Shown piece by piece: positions 30,901-42,900 of a DNA stretch of 64,000 bases. Made by a program: the position numbers and the translations under genes. Within the stretch, counting starts at the first letter, position 1. The number at the start of each line of letters is the position of its first letter. Origin of the DNA: Cryptomeria japonica. Its lineage: Eukaryota; Streptophyta; Pinopsida; Cupressales; Cupressaceae. The DNA is taken from positions 110,801 through 174,800 of the forward strand of contig NW_026729148.1 in NCBI RefSeq assembly GCF_030272615.1, in the 5' to 3' direction. The notes under the pieces were generated by a model, which worked only from the letters and a program-made list of their open reading frames with translations, ran no database searches and was not told where the DNA came from.

Positions 30901-33835
30901 CCGCTTCGGAGCGCACCCTGGGCAAACCCAGCCAGGGTGCCCACCCCGGCCAAGGTGCAGGCGAGGTGCGCACCCGGGGCAAACCGGGCTCCGACAACGT
31001 GCACGCCGCACCTTGGAGCACACTTCGTAGCGCTCCCGGGTGCGCACCTCAGAGCACACCAAGGTGGGCAGCGAGGTGCGCACCTTTGATGCGCTGCCTT
31101 CACTAATTTCCAGAAAAGGCAAAAAAAAGAGGAGATTTTAAAATTTCCGTTTTGAAAGATAGTGAAAAAAACGGAACGCGGGTGCCATCTTGAGCCCGCC
31201 CTGGTGCACAGCCCAGGTAAGGTGCCCACCCTGGCAAAGGTGCGCACCCGGGCAATTAACCCTACTTCCGACTTCGTGCGCGCCAGGGTGGCAACCGGGC
31301 CTGGGAAGAGCCAATGCGAGAAACCCCACCAAACGCTCCGACAAAAAAAGAGGCGGCGCTCCAATAACCCCGCTTCGGAGCGCAGCCGGGGCAAACCCAG
31401 CCAAGGTGCCCACCCCGACGAAGGTGCACGCGAGGTGCGCACCCGGGGCAAACCGGGCTCCGACAACGTGCACGCAGCACCTTGGAGCACACTTCGAAGC
31501 ACTCCCGGGTGCCCACCGGCGTTGCGCACCGTGGTGGGCAGCGAGGTGCGCACCTTTGATGCGCTGCCTTCACTAATTTCCAGAAAAGGCAAAAAAAAAT
31601 GAGATTTTAAAATTTCCGTTTTGAAAGATAGTGAAAAAAACGGAACGCGGGTGCCATCTTGAGCCCGCCCTGGTGCGCAGCCCAGGCAAGGCATGCGCAC
31701 CAAGGTGCCCACCCGCGGTGCACGCCCGGGGCAAACCGGGCTCCGACTTCGTGCAGGCCGCACCTTGGAGCACACTTCGGAGCGCTCCTTGGTGCGCACC
31801 ATGGTGCCCACCAGGGCGCACCCGGGGCAAACCGGGCTCCGACTTCGTGCACGCCGCACCTTGGAGCACACATCGGAGCGCTCCCAGGTTCGCACCAGCG
31901 TTGCGCACCTTTGATGCGCTGCCTTCACTAATTTCCAGAAAAGGCAAAAAAAAACGATATTTTAAAATTTCCGTTCTGAAAGATAGTGAAAAAAACGGAA
32001 CGCGGGTGCCATCTTGAGCCCTTCCTGGTGCGCAGCCCAGGCAAGTTGTGCGCACCAAGGTGCCCACCCTGGCGGAGGTGCGCGCCCGGGGCAAACCGGG
32101 CTCCGACTTCGTGCACTGCATGGTGCCCACCAAGGCGCGCAACCCAGCCAAGGTGCCCACCGCAGCGAAGGTGCACGCGAGGTGCGCACCCGAGGTGCAC
32201 ACCCGGGGCAAACCGAGCTCCGACTTCGTGCACGCCGCACCTTGGAGCACACTTCAGAGCGCTCCTTGGTGCGCACCAGGGCGCGCAACCCAGCCAAGGT
32301 GCTCACCCCGGCGAAGGTGCACGCGAGGTGCGCACCCGGGGCAAGCCGGGCTCGGACTTCGTGCACGCCGCACCTTGGAGCACACATCGGAGCGCTCCCG
32401 GGTTCGCACCAGCATTGCGCACCTTTGATGCGCTGCCTTCACTAATTTCCAGAAAAGGCAAAAAAAAAAAAAAAACGAGATTTTAAAATTTCCGTTTTGA
32501 AAGATAGTGAAAAAAACGGAACGCGGGTGCCATCTTGAGCCCGCCCTGGTGTGCAGCCCAGGCAAGTTGTGCGCACCAAGGCACCCACCCTGGCCAAGGT
32601 GGGTCACGGGGTGGGTCCTAGGGTGGGTAACGGGGTGGGTACTAAGGTGCGTGCCAAGGTGGGTCATGGGGTGGGTGCCAAGGTGGGCACCAGGGTGGGT
32701 GTGCACCAACCCTAGCCAGGGTAGGTCACGGGGTGGTTGTCGGGGTGGGCGTCAAGGAGCCAAGGTGGGTGGCAAGTAGCCAAGTTGCGTGCCAAGGTGG
32801 GTGTCGGGGTGGGTGCCAAGGATCCAAGGTGGGTGCCAAGGAACCAAGGTGGGTGTCTGGGTGGGTGCCGAGGTGGGAGCCAGGGTGGGTCCCAAGGTGA
32901 GTGCAAAGGTGGGTGCCAGGGTCAAGGTGAGTGCCAATGTGGGTTCCAAGGTGCCAGGGTCAGGGTGAGTGCCAATGTGGGTTCAAAGGTGCTAAGTTGG
33001 GTGCGAGGTTGGGTGCGAGGGTGGGTGGGTGCCAAGGTGTGCTAGGTGGAAGCCCGGGTGGGTCGGCATCCCATGGGTGTCGAGTTGGGTGCCTGATGGG
33101 TGCTTCTTGTCAAGTTTTAGTCGTCGGGACTCATTTCGAGCCTTAGAGGTCGTTTCTTGTCCGGTTGCCCTGTCTTCGACCTGGGAACCCAATTTTGGTC
33201 CTCGGGTCCCATTTTTTTTTGTCTCGCATCCCACTTTTGGCCTGTGGCCTTTTCGGGGTCGATTCTCGTTTTGGGCATCAGAGCATGTTTCTTCTCCTAA
33301 AACCCAATATTTGTTTATTAAGTCTCGGAACACATTTTTGTTCTCGTGGACCCATCATGGGTCTTGGAACGCATTTGTGGTCCTTGGGTCCCATTTTGCA
33401 TCCCGAAACTTGTGTTTTGGTGCTTGATCCCTATTTTGGGTGCCCACCTTGCACCAAGTGCGCACCCGGGGCAAACCGAGCGCCTTGGTGCACCGGGGCA
33501 AGATCGAGCGTGCACCCGAGGCGCCCCGAACATGCACCAAGGTGCACTCGGCCCACATGTGAGCGCAGGTCGTTGCGCCCGAGGTGGTGTGTGGGCACCG
33601 CGTTGCAGACGGGACACTGCACGCACACGACGCCCCGTCCAGGTGCACGCACGTAGGCCGGGCCGGGTGCACACCCGACGCCCTAGCAAGGTGCGCGCAC
33701 CCGGGCAGGGCTCACACTTGGCGAACGGGGCGCACTTCGCGAGGGAGGGTGTGCACCTCGACGGGGGTGGGTGGCCGGGGTGGATTCGCACGTGGGTCGC
33801 GGTTTGCTAAGTACACACTGCGACAAGCTCATAAC
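27940..33835 (+). repeat. 5S intergenic spacer, unit 5 (5896 bp)
   Basis: Blocks: diverged AT element 28389-28505, GC-rich subrepeats 28506-30590, AT-headed modules 30591-32591, G/T-rich 32592-33102 (G-quadruplex motif 32601-32639), T-rich 33103-33448, upstream flank 33449-33835. Variants: G6 at 28052-28057 (others G5), an 18-bp deletion at about 28840, GCGCCAAGG at 29541 (others GCGGCGAAGG) and C-to-T at 30342. The first three are shared with unit 9, the last with unit 10. Confidence 0.92.
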
Positions 33836-33955
33836 GGGTGCGATCATACCAGCGTTAGTGCACCGGATCCCATCAGAACTCCGCAGTTAAGCGCGCTTGG
33901 GCCGGAGTAGTACTGGGATGGGTGACCTCCCGGGAAGTCCCGGTGTTGCACCCTT
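33836..33955 (+). rRNA. 5S rRNA: 5S ribosomal RNA gene, copy 6
   Basis: Intact 120-nt copy starting only 6016 bp after copy 5, because the spacer between them lost 18 bp plus one base and gained one. Internal control region at 33885-33933; T6 terminator. Confidence 0.97.
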
Positions 33956-33966
33956 TTTTAGTTTTT
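33954..33966 (+). terminator. Pol III terminator, T6 allele (copy 6)
   Basis: Uninterrupted TTTTTT at the gene end, then AG and TTTTT. Confidence 0.85.
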
Positions 33967-36900
33967 CGCCGGGCGTCGCAATGCTATTTGAATAAACCTT
34001 TTGCCCGTTTGCGTTCTCGTCGGGGCCGGGCCGGGCCGGGGTGCGCTGCCCGCACTACCGCGCGCGCGGGGGCGACACCGAGCGCGCACCCGAGGCGCCC
34101 CGAGCACACAGGCCACGGTGCAACCCGGGCGTTGTGCGCGCACCCCGGTGCGCCCGAGGTGCTGCGCGCGCACCCAGGTGAAATCGGTGTGCACCTCGGC
34201 CAGTGCGCGCTCGGTCGAGTCGCGCACGTTGGCCAAGGTGCACGGTGATGTTTCTTACTCTAAGGTTCCGCACCAGACGCCCGGGACAGGTGAGCGAAGC
34301 TGGGCGGGGCCGGGTGCGCGACCGGGGCAGGTGCACGCAGCTGGAGAGAGCTTTGGAGCACACCAGAGGTGCGCACCTTGGAGCACACTTCGGAGCGCAC
34401 CAATGATGCGCTCCATTCAAAAGTTTCCTGAAAAGGCAAAAAAAGTTGAGATTATAGAATTTCCCACTTGAGAGATTGTAAAAAAAAAAAATTTAAAATG
34501 AAGGAAACGCGGGTGCCAAGGTGTGCGCGCCCGGGTGCGCAGCCCAGCCAAGGTGTGCGCACCAAGGCGCCCACCCTGGCGAAGGTGCACGCAAGGTGCG
34601 CACCCGAGGCAAACCGGACAATTAACCCAACTTTCGACTTCGCGCGCACCTGCGCACCTTGGAGCGCACTTCGGAGCGCTCCTTGGTGCGCACCAATCTT
34701 GGGCACCTCGGAGTGCACCATGGCGCCCACCAAGGTGCGCACCCGGGGCAAACCGAGCTCCGACTTCGTGCGCACCTTGGAGCGCACGAAAGGTGCGCAC
34801 CATGGCGCCCACCAAGGTGCGCAGCCCAGCCAAGGCGTGCGCATCAAGGTGCGCACCCTGGCGAAGGTGCGCACCCGGGGCAAACCGAGCTCCGACTTCG
34901 TGCGCACCTTGGAGCGCACAAAGGGTGCGCAACCCAGCCAAGGTGTGCGCACCCCGGGCAAACCGAGCTCCGAATCGTGCGCACCTTGGAGCACACTTCG
35001 GAGCCCTCCTTGGTGCGCACCGATGTTGCGCACCTCGGAGCGCACCCGGGGAAAACAATGCAATTAACCCGACTTTCGACTTCGTGGGCACCTCGGAGCG
35101 CTCTCGGGTTCGCACCTCGGAGCACACCGAGGTGCGCACCTTTGATGCGCTGCCTTCACCAATTTCCAGAAAAGGCAAGAAAACATTGAGAAGGTGTGCG
35201 CACCGAGGTGCCCACCCTGGCGAAGGTGCACGCGAGGTGCGCACCCGGGGCAAACCGGGCTCCGACTTCGTGCACGCCATGCTGCGCACCTTGGAGGGCC
35301 ATGGTGCGCACCTTGGAGCACACTTCGGAGCGCTCAATGGTGCCCAACCCAGCCAAGGTGCCCACCGCGGCGAAGGTGCACGCGAGGTGCGCACCCGGGG
35401 CAAACCGGGCTCCGACTTCGTGCACGCCGCACCTTGGAGCACACTTCGGAGCGCTCCTTGGTGCGCACCAGGGCGCGCAACCCAGCCGAGGTGCCCACCC
35501 CGGCGAAGGTGCACGCGGGGTGCGCACCCGGGGCAAACCGGGCTCCGACTTCGTGCACGCCATGGTGCCCACCGCGCCAAGGTGCACGCGAGGTGCGCAC
35601 CCGGGGCAAACCGGGCTCCGACTTCGTGCACGCCGCACCTTGGAGCACACTTCGGAGCGCTCCTTGGTGCGCACCAGGGCGCGCAACCCAGCCGAGGTGC
35701 CCACCCCGGCGAAGGTGCACGCGAGGTGCGCACCCGGGGCAAACCGGGCTCCGACTTCGTGCACGCCATGGTGCCCACCGCGGCGAAGGTGCACGCGAGG
35801 TGCGCACCCGGGGCAAACCGGGCTCCGACTTCGTGCACGCCGCACCTTGGAGCACACTTCGGAGCGCTCCTTGGTGCGCACCATGGTGCCCACCAGGGCG
35901 CGCAACCCCGCCGAAGGTGCACGCGAGGTGCGCACCCGGGGCAAACCGGGCTCCGACTTCGTGCACGCCGCACCTTGGAGCACACTTCGGAGCGCTCCTT
36001 GGTGCGCACCAGGGCGCGCAACCCCGCCGAAGGTGCACGCGAGGTGCGCACCCGGGGCAAACCGGGCTCCGACTTCGTGCACGCCATGGTGCGCACCAGG
36101 GTGCCCACCGCGGCGAAGGTGCGCACCCGGGGCAAACCGGGCTCCGACTTCGTGCACGCCGCACCTTGGAGCACACTTCGGAGCGCTCCTTGGTGCGCAC
36201 CAGGGCGCGCAACCCAGCCGAGGTGCCCACCCCGGCGAAGGTGCACGCGAGGTGCGCACCCGGGGCAAACCGGGCTCCGACTTCGTGCACGCCATGGTGC
36301 CCACCGCGGCGAAGGTGCGCACCCGGGGCAAACCGGGCTAGGACTTCGTGCACGCCGCACCTTGGAGCACACTTCGGAGCGCTCCTTGGTGCGCACCATG
36401 GTGCCCACCAGGCCGCGCAACCCAGCCAAGGTGTGCGCACCAAGGTGCACGCGAGGTGCGCACCCGGGGCAAACCGGGGTCCGGCTTCGTGCACGCCGCA
36501 CCTTGGAGCACACATCGGGGCGCTCCCGGGTTCGCACCGGCGTTGCGCACCGTGGTGGGCACCTCGGAGCGCACCGTGGTGGGCACCTCGGAGCACACCA
36601 AGGTGGGCAGCGAGGTGCGCACCTTTGATGCGATGCCTTCACTAATTTCCATAAAAGGCAAAAAAAAACGAGATTTTAAAATTTCCGTTTTGAAAGATAG
36701 TGAGAAAAAGGGAATGCTGGTGCCATCTTGAGCCCGCCCTGGTGCGCAGCCCAGCCAAGGTGTGCGCACCAAGGTGCCCACCCTGGCGAAGGTGCGCGCC
36801 CGGGCAATTAACCCAACTTCCAACTTCGCGCGCGCCAGGGTGGGAGCGCACCCAACAACCGGGCCTGGGAAGAGCCAATGCGAGAAACCCCACCAAACGC

Positions 36901-39868
36901 TCTGACAAAAAAAGAGGGGGCGCTCCAGTAACCCCGCTTCGGAGCGCACCCTGGGCAAACCCAGCCAGGGTGCCCACCCCGGCCAAGGTGCAGGCGAGGT
37001 GCGCACCCGGGGCAAACCGGGCTCCGACAACGTGCACGCCGCACCTTGGAGCACACTTCGTAGCGCTCCCGGGTGCGCACCTCAGAGCACACCAAGGTGG
37101 GCAGCGAGGTGCGCACCTTTGATGCGCTGCCTTCACTAATTTCCAGAAAAGGCAAAAAAAAGAGGAGATTTTAAAATTTCCGTTTTGAAAGATAGTGAAA
37201 AAAACGGAACGCGGGTGCCATCTTGAGCCCGCCCTGGTGCACAGCCCAGGTAAGGTGCCCACCCTGGCAAAGGTGCGCACCCGGGCAATTAACCCTACTT
37301 CCGACTTCGTGCGCGCCAGGGTGGCAACCGGGCCTGGGAAGAGCCAATGCGAGAAACCCCACCAAACGCTCCGACAAAAAAAGAGGCGGCGCTCCAATAA
37401 CCCCGCTTCGGAGCGCAGCCGGGGCAAACCCAGCCAAGGTGCCCACCCCGACGAAGGTGCACGCGAGGTGCGCACCCGGGGCAAACCGGGCTCCGACAAC
37501 GTGCACGCAGCACCTTGGAGCACACTTCGAAGCACTCCCGGGTGCCCACCGGCGTTGCGCACCGTGGTGGGCAGCGAGGTGCGCACCTTTGATGCGCTGC
37601 CTTCACTAATTTCCAGAAAAGGCAAAAAAAAATGAGATTTTAAAATTTCCGTTTTGAAAGATAGTGAAAAAAACGGAACGCGGGTGCCATCTTGAGCCCG
37701 CCCTGGTGCGCAGCCCAGGCAAGGCATGCGCACCAAGGTGCCCACCCGCGGTGCACGCCCGGGGCAAACCGGGCTCCGACTTCGTGCAGGCCGCACCTTG
37801 GAGCACACTTCGGAGCGCTCCTTGGTGCGCACCATGGTGCCCACCAGGGCGCACCCGGGGCAAACCGGGCTCCGACTTCGTGCACGCCGCACCTTGGAGC
37901 ACACATCGGAGCGCTCCCAGGTTCGCACCAGCGTTGCGCACCTTTGATGCGCTGCCTTCACTAATTTCCAGAAAAGGCAAAAAAAAACGATATTTTAAAA
38001 TTTCCGTTCTGAAAGATAGTGAAAAAAACGGAACGCGGGTGCCATCTTGAGCCCTTCCTGGTGCGCAGCCCAGGCAAGTTGTGCGCACCAAGGTGCCCAC
38101 CCTGGCGGAGGTGCGCGCCCGGGGCAAACCGGGCTCCGACTTCGTGCACTGCATGGTGCCCACCAAGGCGCGCAACCCAGCCAAGGTGCCCACCGCAGCG
38201 AAGGTGCACGCGAGGTGCGCACCCGAGGTGCACACCCGGGGCAAACCGAGCTCCGACTTCGTGCACGCCGCACCTTGGAGCACACTTCAGAGCGCTCCTT
38301 GGTGCGCACCAGGGCGCGCAACCCAGCCAAGGTGCTCACCCCGGCGAAGGTGCACGCGAGGTGCGCACCCGGGGCAAGCCGGGCTCGGACTTCGTGCACG
38401 CCGCACCTTGGAGCACACATCGGAGCGCTCCCGGGTTCGCACCAGCATTGCGCACCTTTGATGCGCTGCCTTCACTAATTTCCAGAAAAGGCAAAAAAAA
38501 AAAAAAAACGAGATTTTAAAATTTCCGTTTTGAAAGATAGTGAAAAAAACGGAACGCGGGTGCCATCTTGAGCCCGCCCTGGTGTGCAGCCCAGGCAAGT
38601 TGTGCGCACCAAGGCACCCACCCTGGCCAAGGTGGGTCACGGGGTGGGTCCTAGGGTGGGTAACGGGGTGGGTACTAAGGTGCGTGCCAAGGTGGGTCAT
38701 GGGGTGGGTGCCAAGGTGGGCACCAGGGTGGGTGTGCACCAACCCTAGCCAGGGTAGGTCACGGGGTGGTTGTCGGGGTGGGCGTCAAGGAGCCAAGGTG
38801 GGTGGCAAGTAGCCAAGTTGCGTGCCAAGGTGGGTGTCGGGGTGGGTGCCAAGGATCCAAGGTGGGTGCCAAGGAACCAAGGTGGGTGTCTGGGTGGGTG
38901 CCGAGGTGGGAGCCAGGGTGGGTCCCAAGGTGAGTGCAAAGGTGGGTGCCAGGGTCAAGGTGAGTGCCAATGTGGGTTCCAAGGTGCCAGGGTCAGGGTG
39001 AGTGCCAATGTGGGTTCAAAGGTGCTAAGTTGGGTGCGAGGTTGGGTGCGAGGGTGGGTGGGTGCCAAGGTGTGCTAGGTGGAAGCCCGGGTGGGTCGGC
39101 ATCCCATGGGTGTCGAGTTGGGTGCCTGATGGGTGCTTCTTGTCAAGTTTTAGTCGTCGGGACTCATTTCGAGCCTTAGAGGTCGTTTCTTGTCCGGTTG
39201 CCCTGTCTTCGACCTGGGAACCCAATTTTGGTCCTCGGGTCCCATTTTTTTTTGTCTCGCATCCCACTTTTGGCCTGTGGCCTTTTCGGGGTCGATTCTC
39301 GTTTTGGGCATCAGAGCATGTTTCTTCTCCTAAAACCCAATATTTGTTTATTAAGTCTCGGAACACATTTTTGTTCTCGTGGACCCATCATGGGTCTTGG
39401 AACGCATTTGTGGTCCTTGGGTCCCATTTTGCATCCCGAAACTTGTGTTTTGGTGCTTGATCCCTATTTTGGGTGCCCACCTTGCACCAAGTGCGCACCC
39501 GGGGCAAACCGAGCGCCTTGGTGCACCGGGGCAAGATCGAGCGTGCACCCGAGGCGCCCCGAACATGCACCAAGGTGCACTCGGCCCACATGTGAGCGCA
39601 GGTCGTTGCGCCCGAGGTGGTGTGTGGGCACCGCGTTGCAGACGGGACACTGCACGCACACGACGCCCCGTCCAGGTGCACGCACGTAGGCCGGGCCGGG
39701 TGCACACCCGACGCCCTAGCAAGGTGCGCGCACCCGGGCAGGGCTCACACTTGGCGAACGGGGCGCACTTCGCGAGGGAGGGTGTGCACCTCGACGGGGG
39801 TGGGTGGCCGGGGTGGATTCGCACGTGGGTCGCGGTTTGCTAAGTACACACTGCGACAAGCTCATAAC
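33956..39868 (+). repeat. 5S intergenic spacer, unit 6 (5913 bp)
   Basis: Blocks: diverged AT element 34404-34520, GC-rich subrepeats 34521-36623, AT-headed modules 36624-38624, G/T-rich 38625-39135 (G-quadruplex motif 38634-38672), T-rich 39136-39481, upstream flank 39482-39868. It has the GCGCCAAGG form (35573) like units 5 and 9 but lacks their 18-bp deletion. Private G-to-A at 34321. Confidence 0.92.
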
Positions 39869-39988
39869 GGGTGCGATCATACCAGCGTTAGTGCACCGGA
39901 TCCCATCAGAACTCCGCAGTTAAGCGCGCTTGGGCCGGAGTAGTACTGGGATGGGTGACCTCCCGGGAAGTCCCGGTGTTGCACCCTT
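39869..39988 (+). rRNA. 5S rRNA: 5S ribosomal RNA gene, copy 7
   Basis: Intact 120-nt copy starting 6033 bp after copy 6; internal control region at 39918-39966. Like copies 1, 8 and 10 it is followed by TTTCTT rather than T6, with C at 39990, two bases past the mature end. Confidence 0.97.
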
Positions 39989-39999
39989 TCTTAGTTTTT
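39987..39999 (+). terminator. Pol III terminator, TTTCTT allele with T5 backup (copy 7)
   Basis: First T-run broken by C at 39990; the T5 seven bases later is intact. Confidence 0.7.
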
Positions 40000-42900
40000 C
40001 GCCGGGCGTCGCAATGCTATTTGAATAAACCTTTTGCCCGTTTGCGTTCTCGTCGGGGCCGGGCCGGGCCGGGGTGCGCTGCCCGCACTACCGCGCGCGC
40101 GGGGGCGACACCGAGCGCGCACCCGAGGCGCCCCGAGCACACAGGCCACGGTGCAACCCGGGCGTTGTGCGCGCACCCCGGTGCGCCCGAGGTGCTGCGC
40201 GCGCACCCAGGTGAAATCGGTGTGCACCTCGGCCAGTGCGCGCTCGGTCGAGTCGCGCACGTTGGCCAAGGTGCACGGTGATGTTTCTTACTCTAAGGTT
40301 CCGCACCAGACGCCCGGGACAGGTGAGCGAAGCTGGGCGGGGCCGGGTGCGCGGCCGGGGCAGGTGCACGCAGCTGGAGAGAGCTTTGGAGCACACCAGA
40401 GGTGCGCACCTTGGAGCACACTTCGGAGCGCACCAATGATGCGCTCCATTCAAAAGTTTCCTGAAAAGGCAAAAAAAGTTGAGATTATAGAATTTCCCAC
40501 TTGAGAGATTGTAAAAAAAAAAAATTTAAAATGAAGGAAACGCGGGTGCCAAGGTGTGCGCGCCCGGGTGCGCAGCCCAGCCAAGGTGTGCGCACCAAGG
40601 CGCCCACCCTGGCGAAGGTGCACGCAAGGTGCGCACCCGAGGCAAACCGGACAATTAACCCAACTTTCGACTTCGCGCGCACCTGCGCACCTTGGAGCGC
40701 ACTTCGGAGCGCTCCTTGGTGCGCACCAATCTTGGGCACCTCGGAGTGCACCATGGCGCCCACCAAGGTGCGCACCCGGGGCAAACCGAGCTCCGACTTC
40801 GTGCGCACCTTGGAGCGCACGAAAGGTGCGCACCATGGCGCCCACCAAGGTGCGCAGCCCAGCCAAGGCGTGCGCATCAAGGTGCGCACCCTGGCGAAGG
40901 TGCGCACCCGGGGCAAACCGAGCTCCGACTTCGTGCGCACCTTGGAGCGCACAAAGGGTGCGCAACCCAGCCAAGGTGTGCGCACCCCGGGCAAACCGAG
41001 CTCCGAATCGTGCGCACCTTGGAGCACACTTCGGAGCCCTCCTTGGTGCGCACCGATGTTGCGCACCTCGGAGCGCACCCGGGGAAAACAATGCAATTAA
41101 CCCGACTTTCGACTTCGTGGGCACCTCGGAGCGCTCTCGGGTTCGCACCTCGGAGCACACCGAGGTGCGCACCTTTGATGCGCTGCCTTCACCAATTTCC
41201 AGAAAAGGCAAGAAAACATTGAGAAGGTGTGCGCACCGAGGTGCCCACCCTGGCGAAGGTGCACGCGAGGTGCGCACCCGGGGCAAACCGGGCTCCGACT
41301 TCGTGCACGCCATGCTGCGCACCTTGGAGGGCCATGGTGCGCACCTTGGAGCACACTTCGGAGCGCTCAATGGTGCCCAACCCAGCCAAGGTGCCCACCG
41401 CGGCGAAGGTGCACGCGAGGTGCGCACCCGGGGCAAACCGGGCTCCGACTTCGTGCACGCCGCACCTTGGAGCACACTTCGGAGCGCTCCTTGGTGCGCA
41501 CCAGGGCGCGCAACCCAGCCGAGGTGCCCACCCCGGCGAAGGTGCACGCGGGGTGCGCACCCGGGGCAAACCGGGCTCCGACTTCGTGCACGCCATGGTG
41601 CCCACCGCGGCGAAGGTGCACGCGAGGTGCGCACCCGGGGCAAACCGGGCTCCGACTTCGTGCACGCCGCACCTTGGAGCACACTTCGGAGCGCTCCTTG
41701 GTGCGCACCAGGGCGCGCAACCCAGCCGAGGTGCCCACCCCGGCGAAGGTGCACGCGAGGTGCGCACCCGGGGCAAACCGGGCTCCGACTTCGTGCACGC
41801 CATGGTGCCCACCGCGGCGAAGGTGCACGCGAGGTGCGCACCCGGGGCAAACCGGGCTCCGACTTCGTGCACGCCGCACCTTGGAGCACACTTCGGAGCG
41901 CTCCTTGGTGCGCACCATGGTGCCCACCAGGGCGCGCAACCCCGCCGAAGGTGCACGCGAGGTGCGCACCCGGGGCAAACCGGGCTCCGACTTCGTGCAC
42001 GCCGCACCTTGGAGCACACTTCGGAGCGCTCCTTGGTGCGCACCAGGGCGCGCAACCCCGCCGAAGGTGCACGCGAGGTGCGCACCCGGGGCAAACCGGG
42101 CTCCGACTTCGTGCACGCCATGGTGCGCACCAGGGTGCCCACCGCGGCGAAGGTGCGCACCCGGGGCAAACCGGGCTCCGACTTCGTGCACGCCGCACCT
42201 TGGAGCACACTTCGGAGCGCTCCTTGGTGCGCACCAGGGCGCGCAACCCAGCCGAGGTGCCCACCCCGGCGAAGGTGCACGCGAGGTGCGCACCCGGGGC
42301 AAACCGGGCTCCGACTTCGTGCACGCCATGGTGCCCACCGCGGCGAAGGTGCGCACCCGGGGCAAACCGGGCTAGGACTTCGTGCACGCCGCACCTTGGA
42401 GCACACTTCGGAGCGCTCCTTGGTGCGCACCATGGTGCCCACCAGGCCGCGCAACCCAGCCAAGGTGTGCGCACCAAGGTGCACGCGAGGTGCGCACCCG
42501 GGGCAAACCGGGGTCCGGCTTCGTGCACGCCGCACCTTGGAGCACACATCGGGGCGCTCCCGGGTTCGCACCGGCGTTGCGCACCGTGGTGGGCACCTCG
42601 GAGCGCACCGTGGTGGGCACCTCGGAGCACACCAAGGTGGGCAGCGAGGTGCGCACCTTTGATGCGATGCCTTCACTAATTTCCATAAAAGGCAAAAAAA
42701 AACGAGATTTTAAAATTTCCGTTTTGAAAGATAGTGAGAAAAAGGGAATGCTGGTGCCATCTTGAGCCCGCCCTGGTGCGCAGCCCAGCCAAGGTGTGCG
42801 CACCAAGGTGCCCACCCTGGCGAAGGTGCGCGCCCGGGCAATTAACCCAACTTCCAACTTCGCGCGCGCCAGGGTGGGAGCGCACCCAACAACCGGGCCT

